Counted from the first letter of the stretch, positions 7,074-15,764 are shown. The stretch: 64,000 nucleotides of DNA from Nocardia harenae NBRC 108248 (GCF_001612885.1 NZ_BDBH01000001.1:310001-374000); one strand, 5' to 3'. A program made the numbers and translations. The notes: generated by a model not told the origin, from the letters alone.

Positions 7074-10000
7074 GTGGGTATCGAAATCCCCGACTCGCTG
7101 CAGTGGGTCGCCAAGTACATCCTCGGCGCCGGCGACTGGCCCGACGGCGACGAAACCGCCATGCGCCGCCTCGCCGACGCCTGGAACTCCATGGCCGACA
7201 CCCTCGACACCGTCGACGACGACGCCGCGGCCGCGCTGAACGCCGCCCTCACCGCCATCTCCGAGGGCGAGACCCACACCGCGCTCGCCACCTACCGCGA
7301 CAAACTCCTCGCCGGCGACGAGGCCGCCTTCCCCGCCATCGCCAAATACTGCCGCTACCAAGCCGAACTCCTCGACGACGGCGCCAACGACATCGAGCAC
7401 ACCAAGCTCGTCATCATCGGCACCATGATCGTGGCCGCCGTCGAGATCGGCGTCGCGCTCGCCACCGCCTGGACCGGCGTCGGAGCCGCCGCCGGCATCG
7501 CCGCCCGGGTGGCCGCCCAGGTCTCCGTCCGCATCGCCATCAAACAGCTCATCGCCCGCATGCTCACCCGCGGCGCGCTGAAGGCCGCCGCCCGCGCCGC
7601 CCTCCGCGGCGCCTGCTTCGAAGCACTAGAGGAAGGCGGCATCGACGCCATCGCCCGCACCATCCAGGTCGGCAAGGGCGACCGCGGAATGGACGAGTTC
7701 GGCTGGTCCGACCTCGGCCTCGCCACCTTCGCCGGCGCCGTCGGCGGCGCGGTCGGCGGCGGCCTCGGCGCCAACCTCGACGGCCTCTCCGACGCCGCCA
7801 CCAGCAAACTCGGCCGCTTCGCCACCGACACCGCCACCGGCACCGGCACCGAACTCGCCGCCGACATCTCCGCCCAAGCGGCCGCCGCAGCCATCACCGG
7901 CCAAGATCTCCAGATCGGGCTCGACACCTTCACCAGCGCCGGAGCGGGCGGAATCCAGTCCGCCGTCGAGTCGAGCGGGCATCCCGAAGCCCCCAGCACC
8001 CCGGATCTCGACGATCCCGCCCCGCCCACCGACACCGACTCCACCGACACCTCGATTTCTCCCACGGGGACGGAGTCGAGATCGCCGGACGCCGACTACG
8101 CGCCCGATGCCGACACCCCGCCCGACGCGGACACTCCTCCCGCCGACACCGCCACCTCACCCGCGAGTCCTCAGACCGCACCTGACACCGCCGACTCACC
8201 CGCGAGTACCGACGCCACGCCCCGCGCCGACATCCCCACCGCACCTGTCGATGCCGACACCACCGCCTCGCCGACAGATACCGAGGCCTCGCCGTCGCAC
8301 GATACCGACGCGCCACCTCGCCCGCCGGAGACCGACACGTCCACCGCACCAAACGACGCGGCGAGCACTCCCGTACCGGACGGCAGCCCGCCGAGTTCCT
8401 TCACTCCGGAATCGCCGACACCGTACACCGACACCGGCCCCGAGCCGACTCGGCCCTCTGCCCCGGACGCCGCCCCGCTTACCGCTGACACCCCGTCGGA
8501 CGCGCCCCCGGCCACTGCCCCGATCTCGCCGGCCGATCCGACCACCGCCGCGCCGACCACCCCGGACAACGCGACCGACCCGCCGCCCACCCCGGCACCC
8601 GTCACCACCGAAGCTGCGGCCCCTCCGAGCGCCTCGACCAGCCCGCAACCGACCCCGCCGCTACCCCCCGCACCGACGGACATCGCGGCTGCCCTGCCTG
8701 TCTCCACCACGCCGGGCGACACCCCTGTGCAATCCGCACCGACCACGCCCGGCGCTCCGTCGTCATCCCCAACGTCGGTCGATACGACAACAGCCGCCAC
8801 GTCGTCCCCGGTCACGACCTCCCCGAGCCCACCGACGGCGAGCACACCGGCGTTCACGAACTCCTCCACCGGCTTCACCACATTGCCTCCGGTCACGCCC
8901 GCACCGGCCCCCGCGCACCAGCGGGCAACCACCTCAGATAACACCGCGTCCACCCCGGCCGCAGCGAGCAATCGACCAACCCAGAGCAGGCCCACTGCGA
9001 GCGAATCAGCCACGAATACGACGTCTAGCGCAGCGGAGCGCACCCCATCGGCGCCAAGGCAGCCAGGTGATCAGCGGGCCCACCCTGCGGCGCCGGGCAC
9101 TCCCACCTTCCGGGCAACGGTTGATACGACACCGGCAGCCACACCATCCCCGGGCACGACCACCCCGGCCCTGTCCTCGACGGGCACACCACAGGTCAGC
9201 TCGCCGAGCGGACCGTCATCACTCCCAACACCGGGCACGCCCCCGACTTCACCCGCCCCGTTCGGTCCTGCGAACACCCACCCCGGCCCACCTACTACGA
9301 CGAATCCAGACCCGACCCGAACCTTCCGCGAATCGCTCCGCGACCTTCCCGCGCACGACGGCCGCAATCCGGCGATCGACGTGAACAGGAACCCGTGGTC
9401 CCAGCGCCAGCCTGCCTACCGCATCCGGCGTTTCGACCTGGGCGGCGGTCAGTGGGTCACCGTCGTCGATATCGACGCGCACGTCATCGACGCCCACCTC
9501 CTCCCGCCCGCAGCTCTCCAGGAAGCGATGGAGCGCGTCCAGTTCACCGTCGACGCGGTCTTCAACAGCGGCAGCCGTCTGCTCAGCGGGGACCAACTGC
9601 TGATCGACGTGCGCTTCACCGCCGACGCGAGCACTCCGGGCCTCGGTGTGAGCGCCGACCGGCCAATCGGCACGATCACCAATAGCCTTCGCGAGCATCT
9701 GGGACTGTTCCCCGCGGACGCGTTCTCCCCGCTCAGTGCGCTCGAACTGCGCGAGATCAGCAATGACATCGCCCGCGCCAATACCGACAGCCCTGTCGAC
9801 AATCCCGAGTACACCCGCGTCTTCGATCATCATCGTCTGGTTGACATCGAGTCCCCCACCTTTCAGAACGATGTCGAGGACTCGCTGCGAAACGACAACG
9901 GCTTCGATCGTTTCGCCGACCCGCGCACGCACCCGTACGGCCGCCTGGTCAATGACGGCGGACCGGAGGTCCCCGGCAGGAGCAACAACTGCCTGGACTG

Positions 10001-11369
10001 CTCGCTCTCCGCGCTGGCGTCCTTCCACGGCGTCCCGCAGGTCTCGGCTCCACGCTGGCCGGACACGGTTCATCCCGATCCGCAGAACCCGGACCACACC
10101 GAAGTAGACACCCGATCAGGCGAACGAGGCGGACCGGCTCGGGCATCGCAGTGGCTCGGCAGCCCGTGGCTGTCTTACAGCGGTATGCCGGTGCGATCCC
10201 AATTCGACGCCTTGCACGACTACGTAGCAGGTCTAGGACCTGGTTCGGCCGCGCTTGTCACGACCTGGTTCCCCCAGCGGGACCAGAATGGCGACATCGT
10301 CCACGATTCGAGCGGCCGGCCCGTGATCGGCGGCGGCCACGCGACCGTGGTCGTCCATCCGCAGGGTGCGGACGGACCCGTGTGGTGGGACCCTCAGCAC
10401 GGCTTCACCACCGACGCGCCGCCCAGTTATCTCGCGGACCGCGCCGTCGGCATGGAATGCATACCGATCGACTCGAACGGAGGAACTCCCTATGCCGGAG
10501 CCGGTACCGACGCTGGAACAAGCCAGGCAACTGATATCGCAGGTCTACGGCCCCAACCGACGATTCTCCATCCGGGAGAGCCGGCAGGGCTGGGTCTGCC
10601 AGGACATCCTGACCCCGGAACAGGCGCGGCAATACGGCCTCGGCCTGGGCAGCCTCATGATCAACAAGCACACGGGAGTGATCACCTCGCACAGCAGCCT
10701 GCCACCCGAGGTGACAGCGGAGATGTTCGACGCGGCGATCGAGGCGGGCAACCGGGCACCCGGCTTCCAGGTCTACCCCAAACAGCACCGCATTCACCTG
10801 ACCCAGCTGTCCGAGACCGAGAACACGATCGAGTACCAGGTACGCCAGACGGACCTCGGCAACCCGCGGAGCCCGGAGCTGACTCTGCAGATGCAGATCA
10901 CCAAACAACCGATCCGGCATCAACCCAGCGACCGCCTCGCGGCGGAAGCGACCTCGTGGGCCTACGATCAGGCCCGCCGTACGGGGACCTGGCCGCAGGA
11001 AGGGTCGTTCGAGAGGTAGGCCGATCAGCCGAGACCGCACCCACTCCCGATTCCGGTACCCCGACGCCACCGGACAGACACACCGAGGCGACGGCGGATC
11101 GGGTACGGCCGGCCTCTGCGCCAGCGCCCGACTCCGGCATCGCACCACCGTCACCGCCGAGCAACCCCGGCACGAGCCCGATCTTCGACGACGGAGCTTC
11201 TCCCGCCCAGCCTGCGGGCTTCCCCGCCGCCGCACCGACACCACAGCAGGTGCACAACGCCAACCAAGCGCGGCTTGCGCGCGATCACCTCCGCGATCAC
11301 GCCCCGGATGGGGGGATACAGAACGTTGCCGCACCCGATGGACAGCGCCGCTTCACGTGGACGCGATAG
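7074..11369 (+). CDS. CpnT-like type VII polymorphic toxin with papain-fold (Tox-PL-type) tip
   Basis: The frame encodes 1431 residues. Residues 1-290 form a helical, Ala-rich delivery region like the CpnT N-terminus (MGIEIPDSLQWVAKYILGAG, hydrophobic stretches near 120-200). A Pro/Thr/Ser/Asp-rich linker runs from about 300 to 760. The C-terminal catalytic region follows, with Cys973 in GRSNNCLDCSLSAL, His1089 in GGHATVVVHP and Asp1106 in VWWDPQHG. This is the triad pattern of papain-fold glutamine-deamidase toxins. The catalytic part appears to end near residue 1140. Beyond base 10492 the frame stays open only as the shadow of a nested immunity-like gene, and then as linker-like sequence. 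The true C-terminus is therefore uncertain. Confidence 0.7.
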   Translation: MGIEIPDSLQWVAKYILGAGDWPDGDETAMRRLADAWNSMADTLDTVDDDAAAALNAALTAISEGETHTALATYRDKLLAGDEAAFPAIAKYCRYQAELLDDGANDIEHTKLVIIGTMIVAAVEIGVALATAWTGVGAAAGIAARVAAQVSVRIAIKQLIARMLTRGALKAAARAALRGACFEALEEGGIDAIARTIQVGKGDRGMDEFGWSDLGLATFAGAVGGAVGGGLGANLDGLSDAATSKLGRFATDTATGTGTELAADISAQAAAAAITGQDLQIGLDTFTSAGAGGIQSAVESSGHPEAPSTPDLDDPAPPTDTDSTDTSISPTGTESRSPDADYAPDADTPPDADTPPADTATSPASPQTAPDTADSPASTDATPRADIPTAPVDADTTASPTDTEASPSHDTDAPPRPPETDTSTAPNDAASTPVPDGSPPSSFTPESPTPYTDTGPEPTRPSAPDAAPLTADTPSDAPPATAPISPADPTTAAPTTPDNATDPPPTPAPVTTEAAAPPSASTSPQPTPPLPPAPTDIAAALPVSTTPGDTPVQSAPTTPGAPSSSPTSVDTTTAATSSPVTTSPSPPTASTPAFTNSSTGFTTLPPVTPAPAPAHQRATTSDNTASTPAAASNRPTQSRPTASESATNTTSSAAERTPSAPRQPGDQRAHPAAPGTPTFRATVDTTPAATPSPGTTTPALSSTGTPQVSSPSGPSSLPTPGTPPTSPAPFGPANTHPGPPTTTNPDPTRTFRESLRDLPAHDGRNPAIDVNRNPWSQRQPAYRIRRFDLGGGQWVTVVDIDAHVIDAHLLPPAALQEAMERVQFTVDAVFNSGSRLLSGDQLLIDVRFTADASTPGLGVSADRPIGTITNSLREHLGLFPADAFSPLSALELREISNDIARANTDSPVDNPEYTRVFDHHRLVDIESPTFQNDVEDSLRNDNGFDRFADPRTHPYGRLVNDGGPEVPGRSNNCLDCSLSALASFHGVPQVSAPRWPDTVHPDPQNPDHTEVDTRSGERGGPARASQWLGSPWLSYSGMPVRSQFDALHDYVAGLGPGSAALVTTWFPQRDQNGDIVHDSSGRPVIGGGHATVVVHPQGADGPVWWDPQHGFTTDAPPSYLADRAVGMECIPIDSNGGTPYAGAGTDAGTSQATDIAGLRPQPTILHPGEPAGLGLPGHPDPGTGAAIRPRPGQPHDQQAHGSDHLAQQPATRGDSGDVRRGDRGGQPGTRLPGLPQTAPHSPDPAVRDREHDRVPGTPDGPRQPAEPGADSADADHQTTDPASTQRPPRGGSDLVGLRSGPPYGDLAAGRVVREVGRSAETAPTPDSGTPTPPDRHTEATADRVRPASAPAPDSGIAPPSPPSNPGTSPIFDDGASPAQPAGFPAAAPTPQQVHNANQARLARDHLRDHAPDGGIQNVAAPDGQRRFTWTR
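10492..11019 (+). CDS. Probable immunity protein of the papain-fold toxin
   Basis: This 175-residue soluble protein starts at an ATG seven bases after GGAGGA, inside the toxin frame but in the +1 frame. It begins MPEPVPTLEQARQLISQV and contains GWVCQDILTPE, GSLMINKHTGVITSH and GTWPQEG. A clear paralogue (12409-12936) follows the second toxin cassette in the same relative frame, with the same MPEP start and NK-TGVIT-H core. Codon use and paralogy show this frame is the real one here. By position it should neutralise the toxin before export; the family is not one I can name with certainty. Confidence 0.75.
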   Translation: MPEPVPTLEQARQLISQVYGPNRRFSIRESRQGWVCQDILTPEQARQYGLGLGSLMINKHTGVITSHSSLPPEVTAEMFDAAIEAGNRAPGFQVYPKQHRIHLTQLSETENTIEYQVRQTDLGNPRSPELTLQMQITKQPIRHQPSDRLAAEATSWAYDQARRTGTWPQEGSFER

Positions 11370-12429
11370 ACCGCCCCCTTCGCCACGCCGGTATCCGTCC
11401 TGCGGATCGGAATCGCCGCAGACCCGCACCTCGCGGATCCCGCGCTCGCGCATTCCGTAATCGAGCGAGCGCAATTCGCCATCGATCTGTTCTACAACGG
11501 CGGTTCGCGGCTCCTGTCCGGAGATTGGCTGATGATCGATCTCGTTCCGCTCACCGATCCGGCCGCAGCGGACATCATCCTCACTCCCGAATCGGTGCAC
11601 GACCTGGAGCAGGTCGGATCGCTGCTACGCGAACAGATCGGGCTCGACGCGAGCGGAAGCAACGAGTTTGACTCTGTCGACCTCCGCGACCTCAGCAACA
11701 GCATCGCGCAGGCGAATACGCCTGCCGCGCTCGACGGTCTCCGCTCCACGCGCCTCGAGGGTCCCACGCGCCTGGACGGCATCGAGCTGGCGTCCTACCA
11801 GCCCGCTGTGGAGGATGCCCTCCGCAACGGCAACAGCTTTCTGGTCGGTGCCGACCCCCGACACAACGACTACGGCAGGCTGATCAATGACGGCGGACCG
11901 CTGGAACAGGGACGAAGCAACAACTGCCTCGACGGCTCGCTGGCTGCTCTGTCGTCCTTCAACGGCAGACCCGAGGTCGGGGCTCCTCGCTACCCTGACC
12001 TCACGCTCGACGGCTCCATCGACGTGCGGACCGGCGAAACCGGCGGGATCGATCGCGCCACCGAGTGGCTGGGCGGAACGTGGCAGTCCGGCGATCCCGG
12101 CCTCTCCGTCGCCGCCCGCTTCCAAGCACTGCAGGACCGGATCAGCGAACTCGGCCCCGGCTCCTCCGCGCTGGTCGTCAACAGTTGGTACGCCCGACAT
12201 CCGGTGACCGGGGAACGGCTCTACGAGCCGGACGGATCACCGCGAGTCGCGGGCAGCCACGCTACCGTCGTGGTCTATCCCTACGGTGCCGCGGGCCCGG
12301 TCTGGTGGGATCCGCAACTTTCCACGTTCTCCGCGACTCCGCCACCCGCTCTTACCGCCAATTCGGTCGATCTCTGGTCGATGACAGTCGATACCTCGGG
12401 AGTCCCCTATGCCGGAACCACTGACCACC
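11370..12429 (+). pseudogene. Orphan second papain-fold toxin tip (displaced cassette)
   Basis: This continues in exactly the same frame as the upstream toxin after a single TAG at 11367-11369. It repeats the whole catalytic region: RAQFAIDLFYNGGSRLLSG parallels RVQFTVDAVFNSGSRLLSG of the first toxin. The triad is kept as Cys in GRSNNCLDGSLAAL (codon 11925), His in GSHATVVVYP and Asp in VWWDPQ. It lacks the delivery domain and a convincing start; the first ATG at 11532 would cut the domain. It is best read as a silent reservoir tip or one cut off by nonsense mutation. The right boundary is nominal because the frame stays open through the next immunity gene. Confidence 0.6.
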
Positions 12430-12936
12430 AGGGAACAGGTTCAGAATCTCCTGGCACAGGCCTTCCCGGGCCGGACCTTCTCGCTGATCGAGTTCCGCTT
12501 CGGCTGGGTGTGCCGACCGGAGCTGACACCGGAGGAGACGGCGGCGGGCCAGGGCCTCGGTCTGACCAGTTACGTAGCGAACAAGCAGACGGGCGTGATA
12601 ACCGTGCACCCGAGCCTGCACCCCTGGACGATCGGCGAGATGTTCGACCAGGCGATCGAGACGGGCCAGCCGGTCCAGGGACGACAGGTGCACCCGAAAC
12701 GACGTCGAGCAACCTACGAACGCCTCGACGAGGAGGCGAGAACGATCACCTACCAGGTGACAGTGTCGTCGCTCGAGAACCCTTCCACCCCTCCCGCGAT
12801 ATATCGCACGACCATCGACAAAACGACGTTCGTGCGGAGCCCGCGGGGTCCGATGGACTCCCTGGTGCTGGCACAGGCGGAACAACGCAGCCGACTGAAG
12901 GGGATTTGGCCGGCCAGCGGAATCATCGAGGACTAG
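12409..12936 (+). CDS. Probable immunity protein of the second toxin cassette
   Basis: This 175-residue paralogue of the 10492 gene begins MPEPLTTREQVQNLLAQAF and contains FGWVCRPELTPEE, VANKQTGVITVHPSL and MFDQAIETGQ. It starts at the same point relative to its toxin, where the toxin frame reads VPYAG, and again in the +1 frame. Retention of an intact immunity gene next to an orphan tip is typical of polymorphic toxin systems. It could protect against kin carrying that tip. Confidence 0.7.
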   Translation: MPEPLTTREQVQNLLAQAFPGRTFSLIEFRFGWVCRPELTPEETAAGQGLGLTSYVANKQTGVITVHPSLHPWTIGEMFDQAIETGQPVQGRQVHPKRRRATYERLDEEARTITYQVTVSSLENPSTPPAIYRTTIDKTTFVRSPRGPMDSLVLAQAEQRSRLKGIWPASGIIED

Positions 12937-12959
12937 CGGGGGATCTGCCGGATCCTCCG

Positions 12960-13418
12960 ATGTTCCATCTGGCTCGGAACGATGGAGAGCCGAATGGCGG
13001 GGAAGCCGAACTTTCCCCGGAACGGCAGCATGCCCTCGCGGAGGTCCTCGAGGACATCGAACGCGACGGCATAGAGATCAGGGCCGATGCGGAGGCCGAG
13101 GCCTACCTCGACTACTGCGCACGGATGCAGGGGCTGGAGCCACACCAGATGCACGCTGTCACCCTGGGATCCGACTTGATCATGATCCGGCCCGAGCATG
13201 CCACCGATGTGCGCATTCTCCGGGAAGAATGGCTCCATTGTCGTCAGAATGCCGCGGGACAGGTATCGGCCGGAGTCGGCGGCGGCAATATCGTCGAGAA
13301 CGAGATCGCAGCGCGCGAGACCATCATCGCCAATCGCGACGCGTGGTGTATTACCGAGTCCGAAGTCGCCGAGATGGAGCGGGAGATCCGACACATGAGA
13401 CAGACCGGAACGTACTGA
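12960..13418 (+). CDS. Third orphan toxin tip, putative zincin-like domain
   Basis: A 152-residue reading starts at the ATG at 12960 (MFHLARNDGEPNGG), but the frame is continuous with the toxin frame upstream, so it may be a fragment of a longer protein. The core has DVRILREEWLHCRQ followed by VENEIAARETIIANRDAWCIT and ends EMEREIRHMRQTGTY. REEWLHxRQ with a later acidic helix recalls metallopeptidase-like toxin tips with an ExxH motif. That is a resemblance only. No delivery domain or signal is present, and the stop is immediately before the 13420 gene. Confidence 0.5.
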   Translation: MFHLARNDGEPNGGEAELSPERQHALAEVLEDIERDGIEIRADAEAEAYLDYCARMQGLEPHQMHAVTLGSDLIMIRPEHATDVRILREEWLHCRQNAAGQVSAGVGGGNIVENEIAARETIIANRDAWCITESEVAEMEREIRHMRQTGTY

Positions 13419-13419
13419 T

Positions 13420-13692
13420 ATGCCCACGCCGAGCGACCCGTACGAGATCCCCGAGTTCGTCCGCAGGAAGCACCCCGAGATGCCGGCCGTCATGCAGGCA
13501 CTGCGTCAGCACAGTAGTGGTGAAGAAGTGACGGCCACCTGCGTGACATGCGGCGGCACTCTGACCGTGACCGGCATTCCCGAACTGGGGGTCCTTGAAG
13601 TCCGTTGCGCGAATGGCTGCACTCTCTATCGGCAGCGGACCGAACCCGCACGACCGGCGGGCGATGACGACAGGAAACCGAGGACCTCGTGA
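13420..13692 (+). CDS. Small Cys-rich protein, possible immunity partner
   Basis: This 90-residue protein starts one base after the preceding stop. It has one CxxC in VTCVTCGGTL-like context and a CANGC pair about 25 residues later, giving a four-cysteine zinc-ribbon-like arrangement. The tail is basic and disordered (PARPAGDDDRKPRTS). I do not recognise the family. Its place directly behind the third toxin tip suggests an immunity role by analogy with the two upstream cassettes. Confidence 0.5.
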   Translation: MPTPSDPYEIPEFVRRKHPEMPAVMQALRQHSSGEEVTATCVTCGGTLTVTGIPELGVLEVRCANGCTLYRQRTEPARPAGDDDRKPRTS

Positions 13693-13699
13693 CGAAGCA

Positions 13700-14017
13700 G
13701 CAGCTGTGATCGAGTACTGGCCCGGAGTCACTGTGGACTCCGCAGGGGGCCGCGCCATCTTCGTGATGGACGAGTACGGAACCCTGTACTCGGCCCGTAC
13801 CACCTCCTCGGCGAGTTCCACCACTCGAGCTTCATGGCCGGCGCCCCCGCGGCGGGGCGGGGAGATCGCGGTGCGCGCGGGCGAGGTGCTGCTGATCTCG
13901 GATCAGAGCAGCCACCACCGGCCTGCGCGGCGGTTCACGGCGCAGGTGGTGGACAGCCTGGCCCGGCAGGGGCTCGACACCGGGCGCATCCGGGTCGAGT
14001 ACCACTCACCGAGCTGA
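13700..14017 (+). pseudogene. Frameshifted remnant of a polymorphic-toxin C-terminal domain
   Basis: One frame reads VIEYWPGVTVDSAGG then AIFVMDEYGTLYSAR. The conserved continuation YHLLGEFHHSSFMAGAP is found only in the neighbouring frame (from about 13799). The end GEIAVRAGEVLLISDQSS and RIRVEYHSPS returns to the first frame near 13855. Two compensating shifts therefore flank a segment of about 55 bases. FVMDE-GxLY and HHSSF-AG-P are features of a domain found at the ends of toxin proteins. No start codon with a ribosome binding site is evident. Confidence 0.5.
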
Positions 14018-14025
14018 GACGCGAA

Positions 14026-14060
14026 ATGCGGTGGTCCGTCGGATCGACGAACCACCGCAT
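14026..14060. terminator. Bidirectional hairpin between toxin array and rpsN
   Basis: Arms ATGCGGTGGT (14026-14035) and ACCACCGCAT (14051-14060) are exact reverse complements, with a partly paired 15-base loop. On the minus strand it lies 25 bases after the rpsN stop and is followed by TTT. It would end the rplN-rpsN transcript, and from the other side the toxin-array transcript. Confidence 0.65.
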
Positions 14061-14084
14061 CGCTGCGAGCTGAGGAGCTACCGC

Positions 14085-14270
14085 TTACCAGGAGCTCTTG
14101 TGCACGCCGGGCAGCTCGCCCTTGTGCGCCATGTCGCGCAGGCACACGCGGCACAGCCCGAACTTGCGGTAGACCGCGTGCGGGCGGCCGCACCGCTGGC
14201 AGCGGGTGTAGGCCCGCACCGCGAACTTCGGCTTCGCGTTGGCCTTGTTGACCAGAGCTTTCTTCGCCAT
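14085..14270 (-). CDS. rpsN: 30S ribosomal protein S14, zinc-binding type
   Basis: This 61-residue protein begins [16 protein letters not shown]. Two zinc-ligand pairs are visible as CQRC and CRVC, followed by [17 protein letters not shown], typical of the short type-Z S14. An upstream in-frame start would add an unrelated 16-residue leader and is rejected. It is the last gene of the rplN-rplX-rplE-rpsN block, and a hairpin follows. In the usual order rpsH would come next. Confidence 0.97.
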   Translation of the reverse strand: MAKKALVNKANAKPKFAVRAYTRCQRCGRPHAVYRKFGLCRVCLRDMAHKGELPGVHKSSW

Positions 14271-14274
14271 GTGC

Positions 14275-14838
14275 TCAGTTCTCCTTGAACGGGAAGCCGA
14301 GGTGCTTGAGCAGGGCACGGCCTTCTTCGTTGTTGGTCGCCGTGGTCACGACGGTGATGTCCATACCGCGCGGGCGGTCGATGCGGTCCACGTCGATCTC
14401 GTGGAACATGGACTGCTCGCTGAGGCCGAAGGTGTAGTTGCCGTTGCCGTCGAACTGCTTCGGCGAGAGGCCGCGGAAGTCGCGGATACGGGGCAGCGCG
14501 ATGGAGACCAGGCGGTCCAGGAACTCCCACATGCGGTCGCCGCGCAGCGTCACCTTGGCGCCGATCGGCATGCCCTCGCGCAGCTTGAACTGCGCGATCG
14601 ACTTGGTGGCCTTGCGGATGATCGGCTTCTGGCCGGTGATCAGGGCCAGGTCGTCGACGGCGCCGTTGATCAGCTTGGCGTCGCGGGCGGCGTCGCCGAC
14701 ACCCATGTTGACGACGACCTTCACCACGCCGGGGATCTGCATGACGTTGGCGTAGTTGAACTCGCTGTTCAGCGCGTCCTTGATCTCCTCGCGGTAGCGG
14801 AGCTTCAGACGCGGCTGGGTCTTCTCGGTGGTGGTCAT
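14275..14838 (-). CDS. rplE: 50S ribosomal protein L5
   Basis: This full-length 187-residue protein contains [34 protein letters not shown] (read here in parts), the RIRDFRGL motif and a C-terminal [19 protein letters not shown], all hallmarks of L5. L5 binds 5S rRNA and contacts the P-site tRNA. It lies two bases downstream of the rplX stop and four bases before the rpsN start, so it is cotranscribed. Confidence 0.97.
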   Translation of the reverse strand: MTTTEKTQPRLKLRYREEIKDALNSEFNYANVMQIPGVVKVVVNMGVGDAARDAKLINGAVDDLALITGQKPIIRKATKSIAQFKLREGMPIGAKVTLRGDRMWEFLDRLVSIALPRIRDFRGLSPKQFDGNGNYTFGLSEQSMFHEIDVDRIDRPRGMDITVVTTATNNEEGRALLKHLGFPFKEN

Positions 14839-14840
14839 GC

Positions 14841-15158
14841 TCAGATGTCCTTCCCGTTGCGACGGGAGATGCGGACGCGCTTGCCGGTCTCGTCATCGGT
14901 GCGGTAGCCGATGCGGGTCGGCTTGCCGTCGGAATCCACGACCATCACGTTCGAGACGTGGATGGAGGCTTCCTGCGTGACGATGCCGCCGGAGGAGGCG
15001 CCGCGCTGGTTGGCGGAGTTCGCGACGTGCTTCTTGATCCGGTTCACGCCCTCGACGAGGACCCGGTTCTGCTGCGGGAAGGCCTGGATGACCTTGCCCT
15101 TCGCGCCCTTGTCCTTACCCGAGATCACGAGCACGGTGTCGCCCTTGTGCACCTTCAT
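14841..15158 (-). CDS. rplX: 50S ribosomal protein L24
   Basis: This 105-residue protein begins [21 protein letters not shown], the KOW motif of L24, followed by [14 protein letters not shown] and the mycobacterial-type ending [16 protein letters not shown]24 starts large-subunit assembly on 23S rRNA. The start follows an AAGGGA at about nine bases. A 24-codon open frame with its own ribosome binding site sits between it and rplN. Confidence 0.97.
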   Translation of the reverse strand: MKVHKGDTVLVISGKDKGAKGKVIQAFPQQNRVLVEGVNRIKKHVANSANQRGASSGGIVTQEASIHVSNVMVVDSDGKPTRIGYRTDDETGKRVRISRRNGKDI

Positions 15159-15160
15159 GA

Positions 15161-15235
15161 TCAGTGTCCCTTCGACATGGCCGAGAGCGCTGCGCGGTTA
15201 CGCTGCGCTACCTTCTCCGCGCCTGACTCAGCCAT
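15161..15235 (-). CDS. 24-codon small ORF between rplN and rplX
   Basis: The ATG complementary to 15233-15235 lies one base after the rplN stop, and GGAGG inside the end of rplN is spaced nine bases from it. The peptide begins [13 protein letters not shown] and ends ALSAMSKGH, stopping two bases before the rplX ATG. It is basic, helical in character, with no hydrophobic run. It may be a translated coupling peptide or a short ribosome-associated protein, or only a spacer. Protein-level function cannot be judged from one sequence. Confidence 0.45.
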   Translation of the reverse strand: MAESGAEKVAQRNRAALSAMSKGH

Positions 15236-15236
15236 G

Positions 15237-15605
15237 TCAGAGCACCTCCGGAGCCAGCGAGACGATCTTCATGAAGCGCTTCTCGCGCAGCTCGCGGCCG
15301 ACGGGGCCGAAGATGCGGGTGCCGCGCGGGTCGTTGTCGGCCTTGATGATGACGGCCGCGTTCTCGTCGAAGCGGATGTAGGAACCGTCCGGCCGGCGGC
15401 GCTCCTTGGTGGTGCGCACGACGACGGCCTTGACCACCTCACCCCGCTTGACGTTGCCGCCGGGGATGGCGTCCTTGACGGTGGCGACGATGATGTCGCC
15501 GATACCGGCATAGCGGCGCGACGAGCCACCGAGCACGCGGATGCAGAGAATTTCCTTCGCACCCGTGTTGTCGGCGACGCGCAGCCGCGACTCCTGCTGA
15601 ATCAC
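15237..15605 (-). CDS. rplN: 50S ribosomal protein L14
   Basis: This 122-residue protein starts at the GTG complementary to 15603-15605 ([18 protein letters not shown]). It carries [15 protein letters not shown] and the conserved end [19 protein letters not shown]. That is the exact family length, so the 20-residue upstream extension is rejected. It is the first gene of the upstream half of the split spc operon, with a promoter about 165 bases upstream. L14 forms part of the subunit interface. Confidence 0.97.
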   Translation of the reverse strand: MIQQESRLRVADNTGAKEILCIRVLGGSSRRYAGIGDIIVATVKDAIPGGNVKRGEVVKAVVVRTTKERRRPDGSYIRFDENAAVIIKADNDPRGTRIFGPVGRELREKRFMKIVSLAPEVL

Positions 15606-15764
15606 TTCAGCAACCTTTCGTTGACCTGGACATGAAGCACGCCGGATTTCCGACCCGACGGGCATGGTCGGCTGCCCTCCGGCGCGCGCCTGCCAGTGGT
15701 TTCTCCGATGATCCGGAGCCGCCGCTGGGGGTTCACCGCCGAATTGCGGGGGCCACGGCCTCCG
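15606..15764 (-). other. 5' leader of the rplN transcript
   Basis: About 160 bases lie between the putative rplN promoter and the GTG start. No protein or recognised ribosomal-protein autoregulatory element is evident. A GAAAGG lies nine bases before the start. Bases 15808-15968, upstream of the promoter and before the M13 peptidase start, also hold nothing I recognise. Confidence 0.4.

Noticed and set aside
10492..11369. Treating the full 1431-residue toxin frame as all toxin
   Set aside because: Between 10492 and 11019 the sequence is better explained by the +1-frame immunity gene, which has a ribosome binding site and a paralogue. The toxin frame there is low-complexity shadow. The annotated end is kept only because no earlier stop exists.
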